From positions 164,843 through 228,842 of the forward strand of contig JABGUJ010000002.1 in NCBI GenBank assembly GCA_018646625.1: 64,000 nucleotides of DNA. Direction: 5' to 3'. The notes beneath the pieces were generated by a model. The model made no database searches and had not been told where the DNA came from. It saw only the letters and a program-made list of their open reading frames with translations. Below, piece by piece: positions 35,201 through 44,270 of this stretch. The translations under genes were made by a program, and so were the position numbers. The stretch is from Candidatus Woesearchaeota archaeon. Its GTDB lineage: Archaea > Nanobdellota > Nanobdellia > Woesearchaeales > JABGUJ01. Each line of letters opens with the position of its first letter. Positions within the stretch are counted from its first letter, which is position 1.

Positions 35201-38200
35201 TGCCCTGCTGCGCATGCACCCGCACAAGAAGATTGAGCAGTATTTATGTTTCCAAACTCATCACCATCGGAATCAGTGTAGCAAGTCATGGTTGCAAGAT
35301 TCTCATCAACATCACCATCACAATCATTATCTAAACCATCACATATTTCAGAATCAGAAGGACTTATCTCCGCATCAGAATCATCACAATCCCCATCTTG
35401 AGTAACATATCCAACATCGCAGAAATCATAACAAACTTGAGTTAATGTGCTTCCGTAACCGTCATTATCAGAGTCTAAATAACAGTCCAGTAAAGGAAGA
35501 TTCTCGTCTTTCTCACCATCACAATCATTATCATCATCGTCACACACTTCAACAGGTTCAGGACCACACTGATCACAAGCATTCCTTAGCGCATATTCGA
35601 TCGATCCAATTTCATCAAATAAACCATCACAATCTTCATCCCCGCCGCCACAGGCTTCGACAGGCGTATCGCCACAACCGCCGCAAGCATTGGTTAATGC
35701 ATATTCGATCGATCCTATTTCATCAACTAAATCGTTACAATTATCGTCTAAAGAATTACAAGTTTCTTGTGCGCCTGGATAAACTAAATCGTTATCGTCA
35801 TTGCAATCCAGATCACCGCACTCACCACCTTGAATGCTGTAACCATCATTATCATTATCAGTACAGATCAAACAAGTTTCGTTAAGTGTTGGGTCATTAT
35901 CATCACAATCGTAAATTACAGGATCATAATTTCCATTTAAACAGTTGGCAGGATTTTGCCAAGGTTCACAAACAATACACTTTTCATAATCTTTCCCACC
36001 CATATTTTCGTTGCAGTAACCATCACCATCTAAGTCGTATGCGCAATGCGCACCAGCGTCTGTTGGTACACAACCAAGATTACAAGGTAAAACCGAAAAA
36101 GAACCTGGAGCGTATGGACCATATCCCGGGGAGCCATCAGGATAGTATATATGATTCCCGCATTTTGCTTCATTTATACTATTAGAGCTAAAACAATTAT
36201 CAGTAAATTCTTTAATAACGCCCGCAGAATTCACAAATCTGCTTATCGATGGAATCATTTTAAATGTTGTCCCATGAAGTGAATATTCATTAGCATAGTA
36301 TTCTTCTAAGTTATTTAATTCGCTACATGCGCAATATCTCACCTTATCAGTTCCAACAAATATTGTATCAACTAAGTCATCGCAATCCTCATCAACTCCA
36401 TTACACTCAGTTAACTCAGAAACTCCCGGATTCACATTAAAATTATCATCATCACAATCAATATCACCACAGTCTCCACCTTCTATACTGTAGCCATCAC
36501 CATCATTATCAGTACAAACTAGACAGTTTTCATTAACTGTTGGATCGTTATCGTCACAATCATAAACGGGCGTACCGTAGTCCTCATTAGCACAATCTGG
36601 ATCGTCATCAGGAGTACAAAGTAGACAACGTTCATAATCAGTTATTGTTGTGGATGATGATAAAAATGAATTACAGTAACCATCCCCATCTACATCATAA
36701 ACACAATGAGCGCCTTCGCTTGTTGTAACACACCCAAAAGGACAAGGTCTAGAATGTAATGTAGCTGCATCCTGAGGACCATAACCTGGAATTCCTTCAC
36801 CAAAAAACAGATTGTTATTGCAAATCGATTCATAAAAGTTTTCGTCGCTACAAAGATCCGCATATTGCTGTGGCACACCATAATGATTGTTGAACAAAGC
36901 CTTAGACGGAATATAACTTAAAGATACGCCACCATCAGAGTATTTAATCGGTGAATTTTCTTCAATAGAATTAGACTCACTACATGCGCAATATCTTACA
37001 AAGTAAGAACCAACTATGATTTCATCTATGAGGGTATCGCAATTTTCATCTACACCATTGCAGACTTCCTGCGCACCAGGATAAATGTCAGGATTATTAT
37101 CATTACAATCAATAGTACCACAGTCTCCGCCTTCGATACTGTAGCCATCATCATCAATATCCGTACAACTTAAACAATTTTCATCAACTTCCCCATTACA
37201 ATTATCATCTATATCATTAGAGCAAATCTCAGTCATTCCTTGGTTGACATTAGCATCTTCATCATTGCAATCATAAACAGGAGTTCCATATTCGCCATTC
37301 TCACAATCAGGATCTTCATCAGGCGTACAAAGCAAACATCTTTCGTAGTCTGTAGTTACTGATGAACTAGCAAGGTGTAAATTACAATAACCATCATCAT
37401 CTATATCATATTCACAATAGGCACTCTCATCTGTTGGTACACAACCAAGATAGCATGAGTTGTAAAGCCCGAGTGGCTCGCTACTAGTTGGAACCCCAGT
37501 CCCATATCCTGGAGTGCCGTCATTGAAGTAAGGCTCATTTTTACATGCTGCTTCAAGAATGGCAGTAGGGCTAGTACACACATCTTCTTTTTGTTTCGAC
37601 ACACCGAGGGCGTCTTTATACTGAGTGACAGATGGAATATGAATTAAAGAAACAGTATCGTGAGGATTAATGGTAGGGGAATTTTGTTCAATAAGATTAT
37701 CTTCAGTACAATCACAATAGTATAGTTTGAATGGACCAAAACCTACTGAGGACATTTGTTTTGCATCTATAAAACCATCACAATCATCATCGACATCATT
37801 ACAAGATTCTTGTGCACCTGGATAAACGTTAGGATTGTCATCATCGCAATCTACTTCCCCGCATTCGCCACCTTGAATACTGTATTCATCTAAATCAACA
37901 TCAGTACAAACTAAACATCCTTCATCTACTTCACCATTACAGTTATCATCTATTTCATTAGCGCAAACTTCTACCGCATCAGGATTAATATTGGAATTAG
38001 AATCATCACAATCATAAACAGGAGTTCCGTAATCTTCATTCTCGCAATCAGGATTTTCGTTCGGTGTACAAAGTAAACAACGCTCATAATCGTTCATGTT
38101 CTGTGAGGTGGAGAGTAAATTGTTGCAGAACCCATCTCCATCCTGATCATAAATACAATGTGCACCTTCACTCGTTGTATCACAACCAAGAGGACAAATC

Positions 38201-41200
38201 ATAGAAATTAATTTAGATGCACTTCCTGGGCCGTATCCAGGGATGCCAGCACCATAGAACAAAGCATTGTTACATGTTGCCTCGTAAAGAATATTAGCAT
38301 AGCATGAATCTGGACTTTCATACCAGTTTCCTGCGTGGCCTTTGTATTTGACTTTTGAAGGTATATAGTTGAGCAGGACACCGCCATCCGTAGGATCTTT
38401 TTCTGGCGAATCTTCTTCTAGAATGTTAGATTCAATGCAGGCACAGTATCTGACAATGTAGGAGCCAATAAACATTTCATCTATGAGAGTATCGCAATTT
38501 TCATCTACACCATTGCAGACTTCCTGTGCGCCTGGATAAATGTTAGGATTATTATCATCGCAATCTTTGGCACCACAGTCACCACCATATGTGCTGTAGC
38601 CATCGACATCATTATCTACACAAGGAGAACAAGCGCCATCTACGCATTGATAATCTTGCACGCAGTGATTGTCAGTAACACAAGAATTCCTGCATTCAGC
38701 GGTGTTCAATCTCACATAAGGATCACAAGATTGACATGCAATATCGTCATCGCAAATAGTATTAGAAGTCATTGTGCAACTAGCTCCGCTTTGAGCATTA
38801 TTTGGTTCACAGGTCATGTCACCATAGTAGCAGATACCTCCATCAACATATCCGTTGCCGCGAATTGATACGCCAGTAGCTGAACTTGCTTCGCCGTCAG
38901 TGCAAGTCCCTTGTCCAGAGTAACATATATCAGAGATAAATGTGTTAAGAGGAGATGCAGCGTGATAGCCATCCTGATATATATAGTGAATATCTTCATA
39001 GTAACAACGCCTAGTGCTTGTATCTTTGCACCCAGTATAAGAGTAATAGCAGTTGTTTGCTGCAAAATAATGTCCAGGACATAGTCCAGTTTTACTAATT
39101 GTTAGGACACTGTAACCAGGAGGTGTTGATGTCGAGCAGCCAGCACAGTCAGAATCAACAATGTCTATATCACCATCACAATCATTGTCAAGTCCATCAT
39201 CACAAAAAGTTTCAGAAGCAGTACAAGGACTACATTCGTTATCTATACAGTTATTGTCTGTAATACAATGACTGTCTTGAGTGCAAGAAGTTCTGCAAAT
39301 ATTACCGTTGCAATTATATGCACCGCATGATGTTGTTGTCTGAGAAGTGCACGCACCACCTGAACAAGTAGATTGAGTCTTAGCTTCATAAACATTTCCT
39401 GAAATAATTCCGCATGTAGCTGGAGGACAACTAGTTCCCCCTATTTGTGTTGAACAGTATCCTGAACCGTCACATGCTTTCCCTGTGTAAACTAATCCGT
39501 TTCTACAGAATGGTTCATCAATACAAATTGTTCCTGCAGCGACGTTATAAGAAGGAGGACTGCACTTGCCAACCGATCCCGAAGTACATGATCCAAACTT
39601 AGTTCTGCACCCTTCATTTTCAATTATTTTTTCACAAGAAACTTGCGATTGCCAAACTCCTGAAGTGCATGACTTGTAATACTCATCGTTATAACATTTC
39701 TCATAACCGTTTGAAAACTCATTACCGGATGAATCATATATACATTTATTTTGAGAGTGGCATCGTTTTGTTCCAAAAAAATCAAGATCACATTGATTAC
39801 TTTTACAATCCGAATCTGTTGTACAAACTTCTCCGTTTGTTAATTTACAGTCTATATCATTAGCATCCATATACCCATCACAATCGTTGTCCACCCCATC
39901 GGAACATAAACCAGATTCGAATTCTTTACATGAAACACATTCTCCGCTTAAACAAAAATAGCTACTATCTGCACAATCAGCATTTGATGAACAAGTTGTT
40001 TTACAAGTATAACTTGCACAAGCATATGCGCCACAATCATCATTGGAACAACAATTTGATGATGCAGAACCTACACAACCAGAACCGCAGCAAATGCCAT
40101 CTGCATTTAGTGATGATGCGGAGAGATAGTCGTTAGGATTTACATCTTTGTCACAAGAATCTCCATCAACACAAAGGGAACAATCGTTACGATAAACCCC
40201 CAAATCGTCTTCGCAAACTTCGTTAGGATCACAATTTATTTGAGTATAACTTGAAGGTAAAACTGCTCTAGATACCGTAACCGAACATATTCCTGTTGGA
40301 GAAAATCCAGGGTGTGCATCATTATCGCATAGCCTTAGTTCATCACCTGCATGATTTCGAGTATAACAATCAGCCATGTATTTACCAATGCTTCCAACCG
40401 CAACTTCTTCTTTGTCACAGTGATCAATATTAGAGTCGAGTTCCCCTATTGAACACATTCCACTGTATGGATGTGTATAAGAGTAATAATTATCACTACA
40501 TCTCGCTCCATTTGTATCAGAAGATGCCAAAACATCACAATGTTCTTTGCATAATCCTTCTACACAAAAATTTGCGTCATTACAATCATTTTTATCAGTA
40601 CAAGTTTCAGGAACACAATCATTGTTTGAGCACATTTCATTATCTTGACATTGCCAGTCAGCAGTACAATCAACCCATTTTCCATCAGTCATACATTCTT
40701 CTTTATCTCCATCACCATCAATATCATGGTGACAGTTTTCATTGTAGTTGCAACTAAATTTAAGACAGGCATTATTATTGTCATTACAATCAGTCATAAT
40801 GCCATCAAGTCCTGGATCATATATACACATTCCAAGGGTTATTGATTGCTGCTCGTTGTTATAAGTCGTTATTGGACTTTCAGCAAGACATATGTCCCGT
40901 CCTGTGGCTTCAGTACTACTACATATTGCCCCGTCATTGGTATCACATGCACCTGAGGAAACAAGATTATTCTCAAACTGAGAATCAAAAAAACAATTAC
41001 CTGGAGCAATACCATAAAACGGCTCACAATTACTATCTCCATTGCAGTCAGTATAGCCAGATTTTCGTATATACTTACATTGAAAATTATCACAATAAGT
41101 GTAGCAATTATTGCTGTTACAAGGATCCTGTCCAACCACCGCACCGGCAAGATCACACTCATCGTTTGAACAACATTCAGCTTCGTTGGAAGGTGTTGAA

Positions 41201-41751
41201 GATGCAAACTTATATCCATCAGTTGTGCAGTAGCAAGTCACGCCACCGCATTGAGAAATTGAATCTCCTAACGGAATTGTTGTGGCAGGTGAATTACTGT
41301 AAACACACAGTTTTGATTGTTCAGTCCCCGTACATCCCCATCCGTTGGCAGTACACATATCTTCAGTCCCATAATGACAATAATAACCAGATTCCAAATA
41401 CTCACCGCAGTCAGCCTCAGGAGTTGTATCTCGACCATAATATCTACATTTACAGCAATCAAAGGCACCATTTCCTGCACCAACCCAACTCAAAGTCCAC
41501 GCAGGCATACATATGTTGGTACCGGGAATACATTTAGGAGTATAGACATTGAAACAGGCATTATTACACTGTCCAGCAGGATCAGCAATGTACAAACAAT
41601 AGTTCGAATTATCCGGATCAACCATCGAAGAATCACAAGTAGTTCCTGATTGTATGCTGGTATGATACAAAGTTGCATTAACGCCAACACAAAGAATCAA
41701 AAGTACTATTGAGAACAAGAAAATACTAAGTACTTTTCGTGTTATATTCAT
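32257..41751 (-). CDS. Giant secreted Cys/Asp-rich MopE-like protein (3164 aa)
   Basis: A signal peptide (VLSIFLFSIVLLILCVGVNA) leads to an ectodomain packed with Cys and Asp. Many copies of the MopE-type motif (C-N-G-V-D-E-N-C-D... and CDGLDNDCDGDVDE) and DxDxDG loops resembling thrombospondin type 3/EF-hand-like Ca2+ sites (DEDNDGVVDVCD) are present. Four repeats of about 220-245 residues fill the middle. The end has two CCGDD...TW modules. There is no C-terminal anchor or PEF-like signal, so it is probably released or held by its operon partner. MopE proteins bind copper or calcium at cell surfaces. Adhesion, predation or host attachment is a plausible role (inference). Confidence 0.85.
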   Translation of the reverse strand: MNITRKVLSIFLFSIVLLILCVGVNATLYHTSIQSGTTCDSSMVDPDNSNYCLYIADPAGQCNNACFNVYTPKCIPGTNICMPAWTLSWVGAGNGAFDCCKCRYYGRDTTPEADCGEYLESGYYCHYGTEDMCTANGWGCTGTEQSKLCVYSNSPATTIPLGDSISQCGGVTCYCTTDGYKFASSTPSNEAECCSNDECDLAGAVVGQDPCNSNNCYTYCDNFQCKYIRKSGYTDCNGDSNCEPFYGIAPGNCFFDSQFENNLVSSGACDTNDGAICSSTEATGRDICLAESPITTYNNEQQSITLGMCIYDPGLDGIMTDCNDNNNACLKFSCNYNENCHHDIDGDGDKEECMTDGKWVDCTADWQCQDNEMCSNNDCVPETCTDKNDCNDANFCVEGLCKEHCDVLASSDTNGARCSDNYYSYTHPYSGMCSIGELDSNIDHCDKEEVAVGSIGKYMADCYTRNHAGDELRLCDNDAHPGFSPTGICSVTVSRAVLPSSYTQINCDPNEVCEDDLGVYRNDCSLCVDGDSCDKDVNPNDYLSASSLNADGICCGSGCVGSASSNCCSNDDCGAYACASYTCKTTCSSNADCADSSYFCLSGECVSCKEFESGLCSDGVDNDCDGYMDANDIDCKLTNGEVCTTDSDCKSNQCDLDFFGTKRCHSQNKCIYDSSGNEFSNGYEKCYNDEYYKSCTSGVWQSQVSCEKIIENEGCRTKFGSCTSGSVGKCSPPSYNVAAGTICIDEPFCRNGLVYTGKACDGSGYCSTQIGGTSCPPATCGIISGNVYEAKTQSTCSGGACTSQTTTSCGAYNCNGNICRTSCTQDSHCITDNNCIDNECSPCTASETFCDDGLDNDCDGDIDIVDSDCAGCSTSTPPGYSVLTISKTGLCPGHYFAANNCYYSYTGCKDTSTRRCYYEDIHYIYQDGYHAASPLNTFISDICYSGQGTCTDGEASSATGVSIRGNGYVDGGICYYGDMTCEPNNAQSGASCTMTSNTICDDDIACQSCDPYVRLNTAECRNSCVTDNHCVQDYQCVDGACSPCVDNDVDGYSTYGGDCGAKDCDDNNPNIYPGAQEVCNGVDENCDTLIDEMFIGSYIVRYCACIESNILEEDSPEKDPTDGGVLLNYIPSKVKYKGHAGNWYESPDSCYANILYEATCNNALFYGAGIPGYGPGSASKLISMICPLGCDTTSEGAHCIYDQDGDGFCNNLLSTSQNMNDYERCLLCTPNENPDCENEDYGTPVYDCDDSNSNINPDAVEVCANEIDDNCNGEVDEGCLVCTDVDLDEYSIQGGECGEVDCDDDNPNVYPGAQESCNDVDDDCDGFIDAKQMSSVGFGPFKLYYCDCTEDNLIEQNSPTINPHDTVSLIHIPSVTQYKDALGVSKQKEDVCTSPTAILEAACKNEPYFNDGTPGYGTGVPTSSEPLGLYNSCYLGCVPTDESAYCEYDIDDDGYCNLHLASSSVTTDYERCLLCTPDEDPDCENGEYGTPVYDCNDEDANVNQGMTEICSNDIDDNCNGEVDENCLSCTDIDDDGYSIEGGDCGTIDCNDNNPDIYPGAQEVCNGVDENCDTLIDEIIVGSYFVRYCACSESNSIEENSPIKYSDGGVSLSYIPSKALFNNHYGVPQQYADLCSDENFYESICNNNLFFGEGIPGYGPQDAATLHSRPCPFGCVTTSEGAHCVYDVDGDGYCNSFLSSSTTITDYERCLLCTPDDDPDCANEDYGTPVYDCDDNDPTVNENCLVCTDNDGDGYSIEGGDCGDIDCDDDNFNVNPGVSELTECNGVDEDCDDLVDTIFVGTDKVRYCACSELNNLEEYYANEYSLHGTTFKMIPSISRFVNSAGVIKEFTDNCFSSNSINEAKCGNHIYYPDGSPGYGPYAPGSFSVLPCNLGCVPTDAGAHCAYDLDGDGYCNENMGGKDYEKCIVCEPWQNPANCLNGNYDPVIYDCDDNDPTLNETCLICTDNDNDGYSIQGGECGDLDCNDDNDLVYPGAQETCNSLDDNCNDLVDEIGSIEYALTNACGGCGDTPVEACGGGDEDCDGLFDEIGSIEYALRNACDQCGPEPVEVCDDDDNDCDGEKDENLPLLDCYLDSDNDGYGSTLTQVCYDFCDVGYVTQDGDCDDSDAEISPSDSEICDGLDNDCDGDVDENLATMTCYTDSDGDEFGNINTAQSSCAGACAAGQVTIAGDCDDSNAQINLDAAEVCDGIDNNCKDGIDSDDYNMEMELCDNQQGECQGEEKTCLGAQGWEDCTGLLPAETICDDGLDNDCDGTLDYEGLNTLPNDEDCEVSLSGIEVSKLNPCPGETIEVYCTANAPNLDSIEIADDLGCTFVGWIEHSGEYRKKFECNSGDAGSTAVACYIDETMATEVPGTPIYVQTLTVGGGDCCSQNPLGNCANDPGCMVCELCEGDDSLRSRVGATEQTCTSISSCNSGFTCLKDVCGAECTESNTKTETCNNYCIDDFTLASMVSDDVVTCSADCTWPEATCDDNFDTTPCGQTTYTFNEKNMMCACLNTCSESGASASCNIDCDIDYTIDCSCFNGYFDSNNNYEDGCDCQKTHDPVAFDMGYTNYEDLACSQELPDCGLGDGVDNDCNGQVDETVLTDYDGDGSPDVSDCWPTDNTKGDYDFYKLGDPTDAYYIDLDDMHKYCYEIDDSWDMITNTEELWEYCVTDSSDPNYGMFVEQYHCVKECHDGVYDCDSCINPVIDVTLNDEDNDGVVDVCDVENDLDSCTDGLDNDADGVCDVAGCMIDGVEHPADPACDDMCNSCEECGTGFWNKCEDSECSYCGSKCNYVGTIFGECITDSDEDEIADDVDNCLLTQNTDQLDQDEDGLGDACDDCPINNKIPLVYTLSTTEYNNCTDGVDNDCNGVADCDDEICENAVACGGMGECTPDGDNALSSNKKQLCNKGEIYTCNAASPCEQHEVECNNEYQICQDQSESTIVYFCDSIAGNWTIAEDDAGKVCQSEEECAGETIWLDNPGKSKSEWKYACVINETGMDRDNSFEYCTNQGINIGNCEDLYDSYCWIDGSSHDNAPCCGDDESETWYITDQDNPRGCVDAEYINDADYAEGVCRIISEGGVLLANPCNNMGDTGCWRDDTSFGNYKKCCGDDGNKDTWQDGETDIITLLTSGMPSTCVQGNWFVADTGDDLVNYISLTRDD
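35579..35760 (-). repeat. Tandem pair of about 40-residue repeats in the giant gene
   Basis: Two adjacent units begin GSIEYALTNACGGCG and GSIEYALRNACDQCG, each with a CxxC and ending in a DEDCDG or DNDCDG acid loop and DE. In DNA they lie about 110 bases apart and share long stretches such as CATATTCGATCGATCC. They look like a recent local duplication. Confidence 0.65.
35820..38610 (-). repeat. Four large imperfect tandem repeats in the giant gene
   Basis: Anchor phrases (YSIEGGDCG, ...VRYCAC, IPS, GYGP, GAHC.YD.DGDGYCN, DYERCLLC, YGTPVYDCDD) recur in the same order four times. Anchor starts lie near 35.82, 36.47, 37.12, 37.86 and 38.58 kb, giving units of about 0.65-0.74 kb. Some DNA segments near 37.02 and 38.48 kb are almost identical, which points to recent duplication or gene conversion. 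Confidence 0.8.
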
Positions 41752-41757
41752 TAGTTA

Positions 41758-42459
41758 TTACCTATTTCTAAGAGTGATTACGCACTCTTCTTTCACTTTC
41801 TCGTTTATAATTTGTTTACAAAGATCTACGTCTTCATCAAGAGATTTTGTGAGAAAGTAATGGTCTCTACAACCCGATACTAGTTTCTTAGGAATTTGAT
41901 CACAAAGATTTGGATCTTTGTTTATTGTAGCAAGTTGTGCTTGATATTTTTGTAAACATTCATCTTTAACTTGAGACTTGGGAATCTTCTCGCAAAGCAT
42001 TCTGTCGTTACTTTCGAGAGCTTTATTCATTAATATTTCTCCTTCACAGGTCATTCTGTTAACATTAGTGCAATGACGTATCTCTCGTGCTTCCGCATCT
42101 CCAAGACCAAGAGCTTCATATTTATCTACCGTGGTTAAGGTATTAACAGTTGTCGCAGCAGTTTGTACTTGCACATCACTACCCCCAGTAAGTTGGAGTG
42201 TAGCTATAAGAATGACATTGAATACGAGAGAGATAACTAATAGAATCATAAATGCTTTTCGCGCAATGTTGTGATCTCCAGAAGATTGTTTTGCAGTCTG
42301 AGCTTCAGAATGTGCAGTTTTAAGGTATTCTTCAATCTCAGCAGGATCATAACCAGAATTGTAAAGTTGTTTTCGTATTTGATCATCAAAGAATCCGCTT
42401 TTTTCTTCTTGTTCTATGAAATCAATAATCCTTCGTTTAGTATTATCTTTAGCAGCCAT
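41758..42459 (-). CDS. Membrane protein with external Cys-ladder repeats
   Basis: The roughly 233-residue protein begins MAAKDNTKRR; the track's earlier Met is less likely. A helical cytoplasmic N-terminus (IRKQLYNSGYDPAEI) precedes one membrane segment (about residues 66-88) and an external domain with repeated C-x2-I-P-x5-C units (LCDQIPKKLVSGC, MLCEKIPKSQVKDEC). The same ladder occurs in the 24137 protein. It is first in the operon, 6 bases before the giant gene, so it may anchor or assemble that protein. Two TATA-like ATTTATAAA boxes lie upstream. Confidence 0.65.
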   Translation of the reverse strand: MAAKDNTKRRIIDFIEQEEKSGFFDDQIRKQLYNSGYDPAEIEEYLKTAHSEAQTAKQSSGDHNIARKAFMILLVISLVFNVILIATLQLTGGSDVQVQTAATTVNTLTTVDKYEALGLGDAEAREIRHCTNVNRMTCEGEILMNKALESNDRMLCEKIPKSQVKDECLQKYQAQLATINKDPNLCDQIPKKLVSGCRDHYFLTKSLDEDVDLCKQIINEKVKEECVITLRNR

Positions 42460-42619
42460 GTTAAAACCCCAGATAAAGGAAAGCAAGAGCTAGCCTAGAT
42501 TGGCCTAACTTATAGAAGCATGTACCCTCTTTTATTATGCTCTACACCCCTTTTTTAAGCTTAATTTATAAATTCAAAGAAGATTGGTTTATAAATGTTT
42601 TGATTGAATAGAATAAGAA

Positions 42620-43195
42620 TTACCTGACAAAAATATTGTGTTTCTCGAGGCCTTTTAGTTCCTGCATTACCCTCTTAATTATTGCTTTTGTTGGGTCCGG
42701 CATGAGCTTGACTCTCTTTCTCAAATCTTCAAATGATTCAAAAACAGTTTCGTCTCTTTGTTCTAGAATTTCCCACATGTGTTTCTTTCCTAATCCAGGT
42801 AAGAGCTCTAGTTGATGCATCCTCATAGTAAGAGGTTGCGCTTTATTGAAGAATTCTACAAAGAAAGGTTCATTCTTGACAACCAAATCCTTGACAACGT
42901 ATTCCAGCTCAGCTTTTGCTGTTGAAGTTAGTTTTTCGTAAGTCAACTTACCAGAAATGTGGTGAATTTGATCTCGCTTACCTTCGCCAACGTAAACTTC
43001 GGCTAAAGGTTGTAGAAAAACTTCTTTTTTAGGAACTAATTCTAGAAGTGTGAATTTTGAAGAACCGATACCTTGAACAATTGCAGTCTTTTTATGACTA
43101 GGACGCTTGTCGTAAGAATAACCATTTGGCAGAAAGTCTAGTACAACTACTATCTCCTCTCTCTTCTCGAGACTTTCCTGCGGTTGATCCATCAT
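42620..43195 (-). CDS. DUF655 (COG1491) RNA-binding protein
   Basis: The 191-residue protein has the family order: an N-terminal S1-like beta region (VVLDFLPNGYSYDKRPSHKK, VQGIGSSKFTLLELVPKK) and a C-terminal helix-hairpin-helix (LLPGLGKKHMWEILEQRD). In archaea this gene regularly follows rpl21e and rpoF, often with ksgA, as here, and is thought to act in RNA metabolism or translation. Its ATG overlaps the rpo4 stop by 4 bases. ksgA is not present downstream; the next gene is far and oppositely organised. Confidence 0.88.
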   Translation of the reverse strand: MMDQPQESLEKREEIVVVLDFLPNGYSYDKRPSHKKTAIVQGIGSSKFTLLELVPKKEVFLQPLAEVYVGEGKRDQIHHISGKLTYEKLTSTAKAELEYVVKDLVVKNEPFFVEFFNKAQPLTMRMHQLELLPGLGKKHMWEILEQRDETVFESFEDLRKRVKLMPDPTKAIIKRVMQELKGLEKHNIFVR

Positions 43196-43698
43196 TCTTC
43201 TTTTTTCTCTTCAGGTTGTTCTTCTTTAACATCTTCTTGAGGCGTCTCCTCTGTTGTTTCTTCAGCTGTTACTTCCTCAGCAACAGTTTCTTCCTCTTTT
43301 TTCTCTTCTTCCTCTTTTATGACTTTGTGCTTTTTTCTTGCTTCTTCAGCCTTTTCAGCGTAAGGTTTGATAACGTCAGCAAGCTTCTGAGCACTTTCGT
43401 TTGTAACCGAAACAGTGTATCCTTGCAATATCAATTTTACTTCCTCTGGCGTTGGAGGCAAAATGTCTACAAGTTTTGTTATGTGAATATCTTTTAATCT
43501 TGACACACCTAATCCTTCTAAACCTTTGCAAAGCTCGTCATTATCTTTCTTAGTTAACAAAGGAAATTGATTTAGGTATTCTTCCGTTTTATTTGCTCTG
43601 TAATTTAGTTCTTCATCCCTTTTCTTAATTTTGTTTAGCTCTTTCTTTAAGTGAACCATTGAAATGGGTTGTTCTGAAACTACTTCTGGTTTTGACAT
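43192..43698 (-). CDS. rpo4: RNA polymerase subunit Rpo4 (RpoF) with acidic tail
   Basis: Residues 1-115 match archaeal RpoF (YRANKTEEYLNQFPLLTKKD; DILPPTPEEVKLIL), which pairs with Rpo7 to form the polymerase stalk that binds RNA and aids initiation and termination. The last 45 or so residues are a Glu/Lys/Thr-rich, disordered tail (EEVTAEETTEETPQED) not usual for the family. The neighbours rpl21e and DUF655 confirm the identification. The tail is in frame and overlaps the DUF655 start, so it is not a frameshift product. Confidence 0.92.
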   Translation of the reverse strand: MSKPEVVSEQPISMVHLKKELNKIKKRDEELNYRANKTEEYLNQFPLLTKKDNDELCKGLEGLGVSRLKDIHITKLVDILPPTPEEVKLILQGYTVSVTNESAQKLADVIKPYAEKAEEARKKHKVIKEEEEKKEEETVAEEVTAEETTEETPQEDVKEEQPEEKKEE

Positions 43699-43738
43699 CT
43701 TTTAAATCCTCCTCGTTATCCCCCAATAAAAAATAAAA

Positions 43739-44029
43739 TTATAATTTTCGAAGATGTACCGGGTGTACAATAAAGGTCTTCTCCTTGTTTCCGTCTCTGG
43801 CTTCAACAAGATAACAACTACCTCTTCTGCCTTTGACTAGACCACTACCACCGTGAAATCTTCTAGGATACATACCACCTTGAATCGCAGGTTCTGCTTT
43901 AAAACAAACTCTAACTCCTGGTTCGAGTTCTTGGAAAAATCTGCTTATGCTGATCTTACCTTTTTGACGCCTACTCTTCTGTAGCTTATGTCTTGTTTTC
44001 CTTCTGCTTCCGCCTACTCTATCTACCAT
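43739..44029 (-). CDS. rpl21e: Ribosomal protein L21e
   Basis: The 96-residue basic protein has the L21e signature GGSRRKTRHKLQKSRR, the middle FQELEPGVRVCFKAEPAIQ, the GGMYPRRFHGGSG loop and ends HPVHLRKL. It is a component of the large subunit found only in archaea and eukaryotes. It leads the rpl21e-rpo4-DUF655 operon. A TATA-like CATATTTATATAG lies about 55 bases upstream, followed by AGGAG before the ATG. Confidence 0.97.
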   Translation of the reverse strand: MVDRVGGSRRKTRHKLQKSRRQKGKISISRFFQELEPGVRVCFKAEPAIQGGMYPRRFHGGSGLVKGRRGSCYLVEARDGNKEKTFIVHPVHLRKL

Positions 44030-44270
44030 GTTTCATCACTTTTTTTCTCCTATTTGAACTATATAAATATGACTACTGCAATCGAAGTTAAATCACTATT
44101 ATAAAAACCTTGCGGTTAGCGCTCAGAAGGCAATATAAAGCGTTTTGGACTACTCTCAAATAATTAATTAATAGAAACATTTAAATAGCTGACTTATTTC
44201 TATTTTAGTTAGAACTAAGTTAGATTTAGTCTAATTAGGGGTTAAAACTCATCAAAAGGAGGGGCATAAT
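44030..44270. promoter_or_regulatory. Divergent promoter region of rpl21e and sepF
   Basis: For sepF a TATA-like CATTTAAATA lies at 44178-44187. The resulting leader of about 60 bases holds a small inverted repeat TTAGA-TTTAG-TCTAA (44220-44234) and GGAGGGG at 44258-44264, six bases before the ATG. For rpl21e the minus strand has CATATTTATATAG. The middle (44100-44165) shows no gene. Confidence 0.6.

Noticed and set aside
32922-41649. Many plus-strand ORFs (His/Ser/Thr/Ile-rich) opposite the giant gene
   Set aside because: They are antisense shadows of the Asp/Cys-rich repeats; composition follows the complementary codons and none has a domain or promoter.
43126-43497. Phe/Leu-rich plus-strand ORF opposite rpo4
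   Set aside because: It is the antisense of the Glu/Lys tail codons.
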